From: Stramenopiles sp. TOSAG23-6 | Taxonomy: Eukaryota > Sar | Reading direction: 5' to 3' | Assembly: GCA_900128565.1 (NCBI GenBank) | Contig: LT636151.1 | Span: forward strand, 1 to 13,976 | Length of the DNA: 13,976 nt | Part shown: piece after piece, positions 6,917 to 13,976 of the stretch | Position numbering within the stretch: the first letter of the stretch is position 1 | Layout: each line of letters opens with the position of its first letter | The notes under the pieces: model-generated | Told to the model about the DNA's origin: nothing | Database searches by the model: none | Seen by the model: only the letters and a program-made list of their open reading frames with translations | Program-made: the position numbers and the translations under genes

Positions 6917-9900
6917 ATGCTAGTAGATGAAGACGGTAAAGACAACTCTATTGTAAATGAAGAGTCCAAGCCACTCTTGAGTAGCACCGACTCACAATTT
7001 AAAGAAAATACTAACGAAAATCAAACAGTAAAAAACGTTTGTTGGAATCGACATTATGTTATCATAATTCTCGTGACGTTAACAGTTATAACTGCTATCT
7101 CTTTGGTAGTTGCACTTAAACTACAACCTACAAAAAAAAGCCCAAACAATGTAATTACTCCAAACAATGACGGGGGAGCTGAAGATAAAAGTTTTTTTGA
7201 TCGAACAAATGAGGTGACTAGTTTAGTCCAGGGCACCCAAAACTATGTAAAGAAAGCTAAACGAGACGACCGCACTTACAAATATATCACTCTATCTAAT
7301 AAGTTAGAGGTTCTACTTGTCAGTGATCCTTCTACAGATGTTGCTGCTGCATCAATGTCAGTGGGTGTTGGGTCTCTTTGTGACCCTGAGCAATTTGCAG
7401 GACTTGCACACTTTTTGGAGCATATGCTTTTTTTAGGTTCGGAAAAATTTCCAAATGAAGACCAGTTTGCAAAGATAATCTCTCAACATGGTGGGTTTAC
7501 TAATGCTTATACTGCATCTTCTGAAACGAATTATCACTTTAATATTGGCGAGCAATATCTTAAAACTGCGTTAAAAGTTTGGAGTCAATTTTTTGTATCG
7601 CCACTTTTGACAAAGAGTGCCATTGAGCGTGAAGTGAACGCAGTGAACAGTGAGCACGAGAAAAATATAAATAATGATGCATGGAGATTCTCTCAGCTAC
7701 TAAAATCTACTTCATCAGCATCACATCCGTATCACAAGTTCGCAACAGGTAATTTAGACACACTTTTGAAGTCTAATTCAAACGATAATTTGGAAAAGGC
7801 TTTAAAAACTTTCTTTACACAATATTACGTAGCAAATAAAATGAAGCTTTCTATTTTAGGTAGTGAATCTGTGAATGATCTCCAAAAATATGCCAAAACA
7901 CTATTCCAAGATATAAAAATGTCTGCTGATGATTCTGATTTCTGTTACTCTCCTTCGGTGTACGTTTTTATCCCTACCCTTAATTTCAAATTTATTTTTT
8001 TCGTACGAAATTTTGTACCTAACGAATTTTTTTTGAAAAAAAAAAATCCTTTTCACAATGCATCGTACGCGAGCCAGATAAGCTTGGAGTTCAATATATT
8101 CTTAAACCTATTGCAAAAAAGTATACTTTAGAAGTTTTTTGGTTCTTCCCGCTGATGCGTACTCATTTCAAAATCAAACCTTTAAGTTACATTGCAAGTC
8201 TTATGTATGTTTTATTTTTTTGAAAATTTGAATTTGTTTTCGTACGAAATTTTGTACCTAACAATTTTTTTTAGATTTTTTTTTGAAATATTTTTCGAAA
8301 ATACATTAGCAATGAGGGCAAAAATTCTTTATTATCGAATCTAAGAAAGAAAAAGTGGGCTGATAATGTTGCAGCTAGTGAGGGGGATGAAGGTTATGAT
8401 TACACTATATTTTCAGTGTATTTCTCCTTGACAGAATTAGGAGTTACAAAGGTTGACGAAATATTGCTTCTTCTTTTTGAATTGATAGGTAAAATGCGCC
8501 AGGAGGGTGCTGAGGAATGGCGTTGGCGTGAACTTCAAAAGATATCACAATCTTCATTTGACTATCAAGAAAAAATGGATCCTTCTGATTATGTTGAATT
8601 TATATCAAATGCAATGCAACAATATCCAAGGGTTAATATTCTTACTGGTAGTTTCATTTTCGAAAATTATGAAGCTGACGTTATTCGTAATGCGATTGAT
8701 ATGTTGACCCCAGAGCGAATGGTTGTAATGGTTGGCGATCCAAGTAAAAAAGATGATTTTTATACAAAGGAAGAACATATTTATAAGACCAAGTATACGG
8801 ATAATAATATACCCAAAGAGTTTCTTAAAAAACTCGGGAATGTATCAACCACACACACAAAATCCTTATCGCTTCCACTGGAAAATCAATACATTTCTAC
8901 AGATTTTTCATTATCCCCTAATGTTCAAAAATATCATGATGAAAAAAGTCCTAGCACGGATAGTAAGAATTGCGATCAAAATTCCTGTAGACCAAAGTTA
9001 CTGGAGAGTCAAAGTCGTCACAGAGTTTGGGTTCGACCCGACCGTTACTTTGGAAACCCTCATATAGACCTAACGATCTTAATTGACATGGGAAGGGGAG
9101 AGAAAAGAGAAGTTCAAGAAGTAGAAACTCCATCTGATAAAATGCGATTTAAAAGATCGGCTACCAGTGTATATACTGATGAAATGATGGAGGTTCAGGG
9201 AAATGACAGTAAAAAAGTAAATGTGAGCAGTAGCATTGTAGAAACAAAGAAGCTCTTACGACAAGAGTTGATTAAAATTATTTATGCTAATGTGCTGTCA
9301 CATGCGTTAGTAGAAAAAATGGCAGATGCTTCGGTAGCAGGATATTCAGTCGATTTCGATAGAACAAGCACTGGAGTTTCACTGAATATTCGAGGATTTT
9401 CAGAAAAGTTTGACAAAGTTTTGAAAGAAACTTTAGATTTTATTAGAACTTTTCTTTCAAGCGAAGAAAACTTTGAAAACTTTGAAGAAATTGTACAGAG
9501 CATTACAAGAGGATGGGAAAATTTCCCCAAACAACAACCTTACGAAAAGGCATTGTTTTTGCTTAAATATACACTTCGAGAACCTGTATTTACACCTGCC
9601 GAATTCCTACAAGAATTACATAAAACAGAGTCGGAATCTAAAATTAGTAATGGCAATGGCGATGAAAGTCCTTCCCCAGTATCTTCTTCACTAAAAGCAG
9701 GTAATGTACCAGAATCTAAAAGTAGTAAAGACTCAGTAATACATGAACTAAAAAGCAGTGATGGAGGTCCCATAAGTCCACCAAAAGGACCACCAAAAGC
9801 TAGGTTTAAAGAGAAACAAAGGCGGGAGAACAACGGTCGATTTCGTGCAGTGAAAACTCTTGCACCTACCGCCCCGAGTAGTACTAAATTAACCAATCCA

Positions 9901-11406
9901 TTGGGTTCTCAAGATGTGCATACATCTTCAAGTGTTGAAAATAAAACAGGAAAAATACCAGAAAATCCAGATTTTCAAAAATCAAAAAAGAAACACAATG
10001 TAACAATACAAGAAGTGAAGGATACCATGGCAGAGCTGTTTCAAGATGTCTGTCTTGAAACATTAATCTATGGAAATATTGATATGGAACATGGTAAAAG
10101 AATTACATCAATCATTGAAGGAGAGACTGGTTTCAACGTTAACAAAAAGAAAACGCAATCAGGTTCTAGTGTACGCTGCCAACGAAAATTTCTCAGTAAT
10201 AAAGAACTGCCATCCTCCAAAGATTCAAATGCAATAAGCACTGTAATACAACTAAAAGATGAAAATGAAAATGAAAGTAATTCAGCATGTATTCTTAATT
10301 TTCAAATTGGCCCACGAGGAACGCCACTTGATGTAAGACTTCAACTATTGAATGAAATCATACAACTATCGATTTTCGATGAATTGCGAACAAAACAACA
10401 GTTAGGATATATTGTACGATCACAAGTATCTTCAAATCCATCAAGAAATGATCTACTAACCATTGTCCAAAGCCCTGTGAAAGATGCGGCTACTTTGTCT
10501 GAATTAACTATGAAATTTTTTAGCACATTTGAAAAACATCTGAATGCTTTAGGCAAACCGGAATTCGAAAATAGAGTTAAGGCACTTGCACGATTGAAAG
10601 AGAGAAAATTAAAATCTCCGTCGGAGGAAATACATTACCTTCTAAGTGAAATAGTGTCAAGGCAATATGAGTTTAACAAGAGGTTTTTGCATGCAGATGA
10701 GTTTAAAAAGGTAACAAAACAGGAAATCATAGATTTATTTAAAAAACATATTTTTGGAGATGGTGAAAAGAAAATATTAGCCATTGAAACGTTTGGAAAA
10801 GACCACACAGTTCCTAAGGGAGGTGATAAGAAAGTAATACATTCAATGGAAGAATTAAAGCAGTTACGAAAGACATTGAAAATATATCCTCATCGATCTC
10901 AACGCACACCCAAAGAAGATAATGATGTCGAAGAAAGCAAATCGAGACCTGCTGATGTTCCTACTGATGATCCTGATTCAACAAGTAGTGGTACAGGACC
11001 AAGTGATGCACCAGAACCTACTCCACCTGCTGATCTTTCTTCACCTAAATATAAAAATAGTCCATCTTCTACTCCTATATCTGCACCTGCTGAAAAATCA
11101 TGTGTTAAGCAAAAAGACGCTGCTAAATGTGTCAATGATCTCACGCAAGGAGATGTATATAAGAACAAAAAAAGCTGTAATGCTGTGAAAGCCTATGCGC
11201 TTTGCTTTAGCAAACATGATTGTTGTAATAACAAAAATAAAAAAATAGTAGAGGAAGAGTCAATGAAGTTCAAAGTTTCTGAGGATGAGGACGCAAAAGT
11301 TTGTAAAGTTGGCTGCGATTATTTACCACGTGGATCATCTTCGACTTTATCTATTGGAGTTACATCTATCGTTTTGGCAGTTGTATCATTTTCAAATTTT
11401 GTATGA
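6917..11406 (+). CDS. Insulin-degrading-enzyme-like M16A metallopeptidase, membrane-anchored, with Cys-rich C-terminal extension
   Basis: Exons 6917-7959, 8064-8204 and 8307-11406 total 4284 nt in one frame, 1427 residues (human IDE is 1019). A cytosolic N-terminus with an acidic dileucine signal (ESKPLL, 16-21) precedes a membrane helix at 47-67, a type II layout. Zinc site: H165-F-L-E-H169, followed by Glu246 in NSEHEKN, 77 residues after the second His as in IDE; Glu239 is also kept. Domain 2 has LISNEG, matching IDE LIGHEG; the C-terminal half has FDELRTKQQLGYIV at about 1085-1098. These inactive-like M16 domains close the degradation chamber on peptides. Insertions: about 655-690 with RFKR (675-678), a furin-type site, and about 835-962, Ser/Pro/Lys-rich. 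After the M16 fold come a Pro/Ser linker (about 1262-1325), an eight-cysteine segment (1326-1402) and a hydrophobic C-terminus after GSSS, resembling a GPI-attachment signal. The family call is very secure; the topology is inferred. Confidence 0.93.
7960..8063 (+). repeat. Introner-like intron ending in AT (copy 6)
   Basis: This is a 104-nt intron, GGT|GTACGT...ATGCAT|CGTA, phase 2. It has the full CGTACGAAATTTTGTACC-TAAC core and a disturbed tail with an A run. Excision restores the M16 frame as GT|C, Val, leading into PDKLGVQYILKP. An alternative pairing of a GT two bases upstream with a GAG twelve bases downstream would also keep the frame and delete three residues, so this boundary is less certain than copies 7 and 8. 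Confidence 0.7.
8205..8306 (+). repeat. Introner-like intron ending in AT, fixed by the M16 LIxxEG segment (copy 7)
   Basis: This is a 102-nt intron, TTAT|GTATGT...ATACAT|TAGC, phase 2, with the CGTACGAAATTTTGTACC-TAAC core and the tail GAAATATTTTTC. Splicing to the AT end gives SLISNEG, the same length as the conserved HLIGHEG of insulin-degrading enzymes. Using the AG three bases later would keep the frame but delete one residue from this invariant-length stretch. AT flanks both ends. Confidence 0.88.
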
Positions 11407-11783
11407 AATTNTTTATGTGAAAATTTTTATATTATATATAATTGATTATATTNTTTTTCAAAATTTAATAAAAAATAGGAATAAAAAGTGATTTTTTATT
11501 TTTAATGCTCCCGAGATCAGATACAAAATTGTCTACAAAAAAAAATCCTTAATGTATTTTATGATCTCGATCTCTCAATCATCAAAGAAAGCAAGCATAA
11601 GAATTCCATGATTCCGTACCATTTTTTNGTATGAAAAGACAAGAAGAATTTGACACAGAAAGAATTCCGGAAAAATCATTTTTTGGCCATTTTTAAAATT
11701 TTCGGGTCAGCTTGACTCGAGTGAAAAAAAACACTATTCACAAACACGCTTACACAGTTTTTATATCAAAAGGTAATACCGTA
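11407..11783 (+). other. Intergenic region downstream of the peptidase gene
   Basis: 377 nt with no convincing coding frame. It contains AATAAA at 11467-11472, 61 nt after the stop codon and possibly a polyadenylation signal, and three N bases at 11411, 11453 and 11628. AAGAATTCC occurs twice (about 11609 and 11660). The leader of the ankyrin gene occupies the 3' end. I see no RNA gene. Confidence 0.5.
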
Positions 11784-13286
11784 ATGGATTACTCGAAATG
11801 GGATAATCTTGACACTGGAAGTAGTGGTGACGATTCTGATGATGCGTATGGACGCTTGCCACCATCTCTACCCACATTTAACGACACGTCGCTTTTGCAG
11901 TGTGGTGTTCAAGAGCGAAAAATTGGTCAGCTAGCAGTAGATGCCTGTCTGGAGAAGCTTGCTTCTGGAGCTGACCCAAATAGCTGTAATAGAATGGGCC
12001 AGACTGCGTTGCACATTGCTGCCATCTGGGGTGGAATGGGAGTTGGGCGAACTCTACTCAAAGCTGGGGCTAATGTAAACGCTCGTAATATGATGCGTGG
12101 TTCAACGCCTCTTATGATGGCTGCTGGACGGGACCAAGCTGAATTTGCAAAGTTCCTTCTCGAGAACGGTGCAGACCCCACGATGCGGGATACTTCCGGT
12201 CAATGTGCCTGGCAAATGGCTTCTGACGAGTCTCTTCGCATGCTTTTAGGAGGTCCATCGCCAGAGCTCACTGATGCGACTCTCGAAGGAAATCTTCAAA
12301 GGGTCAAAGACGTCCTTCGCCGCAATCCCGAGCTTTTAACCGTGCGCAATGGTGACGAAGAAACAGCCCTTACACTTGCTCTCAAAGAAAGACATTGGCC
12401 AATCGCTAGATACTTTATCAATCACCCTGACGCGGCATCTCTAATAAATTTAGAAGATTCAGACGGCGCATATCCTCTGCACCTTTGTGTTCGTATGGAA
12501 AATCTCCCTCTTGTTGCTGAATTGCTGAAATGTGGTGCTGATCCTAACCAGAAAGCCTATCGTTATACTGAATATACCAGTGGTAGGTTTGATAAAATAG
12601 ATAAGGCTACTGGAGAAAAGACGACTGTTTCAAACGAACATTGTACGCCCCTACTTGAATGTGCAAAAAATGGTAATATCGATATTGCGAAGTTACTCAT
12701 TCAGAGTCGATGTGACGTTGACGCGACAGATGGCGATGGATGTACAGCTCTTTATATCACGCTTGATGAATACGCTGATGCTCTTGATGATGATGAATCT
12801 GAATCTAAATCTAAAGATCGTATCGAGAAGAAAAAAGCGATGGCGGCTCTTTTGCTATCAAGTGGTGCATCCCCAAATATTGGTAACGCTTATATAGGCT
12901 ACGATAATACACTTCTTGCTTGGGCATCATCGTCAAAAAATATTGAAGTTGTTAAACTTCTTTTACAATACAAAGCAGACCCAAATATTGCTGGGAAATC
13001 TGGAATGTACCCGCTTCATATGGCAACTCGTGTAAACTGTGTCCCAATACTACAATTATTATTGGAGGCTGGTGCTACGATTGATGTAAAGAACAAAACA
13101 GGCCAAACTGCTTTATGTACTTTTTTTTTTTTTCACATTTTTTTTTCATATGAAATTTTGTACCTAACGATTTTTTTTTGTTAGTAAAAAAAAAATATAT
13201 TTTTTCACAGTACATATCTATCCCAAACTTGTAAGAAGACAGATATTACAAACCTATTATTACAAGCAGCTGCCGCTCTTATATAG
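11784..13286 (+). CDS. Ankyrin-repeat protein
   Basis: Exons 11784-13116 and 13216-13286 join in frame (1404 nt, 467 residues, TAG at 13284-13286). The first ATG in the frame is 11784; upstream codons in the open frame have no ATG. A short acidic N-terminus (GSSGDDSDDAYG) precedes about ten ankyrin repeats from about residue 70 to the end, each a helix-turn-helix for protein binding. Clear examples are GQTALHIAA...LLKAGANVNARN, GSTPLMMAA...LLENGADPTMRD, GAYPLHLCV...LLKCGADPNQK and GMYPLHMAT...LLEAGATIDVKN. One repeat is interrupted by an acidic/basic insert (about residues 331-352, DDDESESKSKDR), another by a 25-residue Lys/Thr-rich insert. There is no enzyme domain, signal peptide or membrane helix; it is presumably a cytosolic or nuclear scaffold. 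The first half is markedly more GC-rich than the other genes. The last 23 residues come from a 71-nt exon behind a repeated intron. Confidence 0.9.
13117..13215 (+). repeat. Introner-like intron ending in AT, fixed by ankyrin spacing (copy 8)
   Basis: This is a 99-nt intron, TTAT|GTACTT...GTACAT|ATCT, phase 1, with ATGAAATTTTGTACCTAAC and a diverged A/T-rich tail. Splicing to the AT end gives TALYLSQTCKKTDITNLLL, which has the exact 16-residue offset from TAL to LLL of an ankyrin repeat. AG at 13209-13210 is out of frame. A later in-frame AG (about 13239) would remove nine residues and destroy the repeat. Retention hits an in-frame stop. Confidence 0.9.
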
Positions 13287-13324
13287 TTTTTCATTAGTGT
13301 ATGGAAACAAAAATGACATTGGTA

Positions 13325-13342
13325 TATTATTTATAAATAATA
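13325..13342. repeat. 18-bp perfect palindrome
   Basis: TATTATTTATAAATAATA reads the same on both strands. It lies 38 nt after the ankyrin stop codon. As RNA it could only form a tight or dimeric hairpin; as AT-rich DNA a palindrome of this length is notable but can arise by chance. Confidence 0.7.
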
Positions 13343-13367
13343 AGACCAAGTGCAATACAATGTGAAA

Positions 13368-13426
13368 TGTCTTTTTAGGGATAATATTTCGTGTCTTTTT
13401 AGGGATAATATTTCGTGTCTTTTTAG
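13368..13426 (+). repeat. 24-bp tandem repeat, about 2.5 copies
   Basis: Two identical adjacent 24-bp units (13368-13391, 13392-13415) and the first 11 bases of a third (13416-13426). Each unit begins TGTCTTTTTAGGGATAATAT. It lies in the presumed 3' UTR of the ankyrin gene. It could be a recent slippage duplication. Confidence 0.9.
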
Positions 13427-13674
13427 ATGTAGAGTGATTTGCGTGAACTGTGTGAAACAATGTTGTAAGCGTGTGACTATGATTCTATGAAATAATTTGT
13501 ATGAGAGAAAATGTGGTGCGAGTGAGTGTGTAGTATTACGTGGTGTTTATATTTTGGAGTGTGTGTATATTTAAATTTCATACAAAATTTGAAAATTTCA
13601 TAAAAAACATAAAAAAGAGCTAAAAAAGAAATGATTTCATTTCATATATATTATATGAATATTTCAAAAACAAC

Positions 13675-13836
13675 GTTAGGTACAAAATTTCGTACGAAAA
13701 AGAAATCGAAAAAAATATGGAACATGTTTTTTTATTTATTGTTTGTCCAGTTCAAATAATATTCGTTTTTACTTTTGCTAACGTAACAAAATTTGTACCA
13801 AAATTTATCAATCAAGTAACAAAATTTGTACGAAAA
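13675..13836 (-). repeat. Cluster of diverged intron-core copies, minus strand
   Basis: The reverse complement of the intron core appears at 13675-13700 (GTTAGGTACAAAATTTCGTA...), followed by two shortened relatives at 13783-13805 and 13816-13836 (GTAACAAAATTTGTAC...). The first is followed on the minus strand by a decayed tail (TTTTTGAAATATTC). No open frame longer than a few codons surrounds them on the minus strand, so they look like decayed insertions rather than working introns. Confidence 0.65.
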
Positions 13837-13923
13837 CATTTAATCATACATCTGACTTCACATACACCACTACATGCCTCATTTTCGTACATCCATTCTT
13901 CTACATAATAATATCACATTGTC

Positions 13924-13976
13924 ATGTATTTTGGAAAAATATTTCAAAAAAAAATCTAAAAAAATTTGTTAGGTAC
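13924..13976 (-). repeat. Introner-like intron, minus strand, 3' part (copy 9)
   Basis: Read on the minus strand this is GTACCTAAC, a T-rich tract, GAAATATTTTTCC and AAAATACAT, ending at 13924. It is nearly the same sequence as copy 1 at the other end of the window, in the opposite orientation. A minus-strand exon, if any, would start at 13923. Its only open frame closes at a TGA after 14 codons (about 13879), so it could be the last exon of a gene lying to the right, or non-coding. Confidence 0.7.

Larger units (their letters stand above)
13287..13674 (+). other. Non-coding region downstream of the ankyrin gene
   Basis: No supportable gene. Besides the palindrome and the tandem repeat listed separately, 13430-13565 is strongly TG-rich on the plus strand (many GTGTG and TGTG words), and 13566-13670 is A-rich with ATATATTATAT and repeated AAATTTCATA words. 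The first part is presumably the ankyrin gene's 3' UTR. Confidence 0.5.

Noticed and set aside
113-8306. Paramecium-like internal eliminated sequences bounded by TA
   Set aside because: TA occurs near both ends, but keeping one TA would leave two extra residues at each site, breaking the M16 LIxxEG stretch and the ankyrin spacing. Stop usage is also not ciliate-like.
11673-11708. Relict dinoflagellate spliced-leader sequence
   Set aside because: Only GCCATTTT matches; the rest differs, so it is probably chance in AT-rich sequence.
13717-13908. Plus-strand open frame of 63 residues at the right end
   Set aside because: It is built largely from reverse copies of the repeat core (recurrent KFVxKF) and has no protein features.
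1-13976. tRNA, rRNA or CRISPR arrays
   Set aside because: No cloverleaf, no rRNA-like conserved stretch and no regularly spaced repeats with spacers were seen. The repeats present are introns, tandem repeats or telomere-like units.

Overview
The window is nuclear DNA of a unicellular eukaryote. It is AT-rich, its genes carry short introns, both strands are used, and there are no bacterial-type operons or ribosome binding sites. Genes end in TGA or TAG as ordinary stops, so a ciliate-type code is unlikely. Single N bases sit in low-complexity stretches, which suggests a draft contig. I cannot place the lineage. Near-identical, non-canonical 'introner'-type introns have been described in marine protists, including Amoebophrya-like dinoflagellate parasites, but nothing here proves that affiliation.

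Layout: (1) 55-416 (+), 3' part of a small lysine-rich, tail-anchored membrane protein. (2) 596-1390 (+), an unrecognised basic, disordered protein. (3) 1391-1972, a non-coding region with telomere-like repeats, a solo repeat core and a duplicated CAGCTG module. (4) 1973-3530 (+), a four-exon bHLH transcription factor. (5) 3754-6627 (-), a large, intronless, probably N-myristoylated disordered protein with RG-rich segments and an unknown C-terminal domain. (6) 6917-11406 (+), divergent from it, a three-exon insulin-degrading-enzyme-like M16 metallopeptidase with an N-terminal membrane anchor and an unusual Cys-rich C-terminal extension. (7) 11784-13286 (+), a two-exon ankyrin-repeat protein. 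(8) 13287-13976, a non-coding tail with a tandem repeat, a palindrome, a TG-rich stretch and a minus-strand cluster of repeat copies.

The most interesting feature is one repeated intron family. All seven complete introns that can be placed by reading frame (90-109 nt) share one architecture: a GTATGT/GTACGT-like start, T-rich tracts, the core AAATTTTGTACCTAAC, then usually GAAATATTTTTCC and an end of the form (A/G)TACAT or (A/G)TACAG. Five of the seven end in AT rather than AG. Reading frame supports those ends throughout. In two cases, the M16 'LIxxEG' segment and the ankyrin repeat spacing, protein-family geometry supports them independently. In four sites the exon ends in AT and the intron also ends in AT, so the element can be read as GTAY...RTAC flanked by a 2-bp AT duplication. 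Six nucleotides at each junction can pair with each other, with some apparent compensation. Related copies occur outside genes and in the opposite orientation, and the window itself starts and ends inside copies that face each other. This looks like an introner family whose target-site duplication supplies an atypical 3' splice site.

The genes do not form an evident pathway. They are a transcription factor, a peripheral membrane/RNA-binding-like protein, a membrane-bound peptidase and an ankyrin scaffold.
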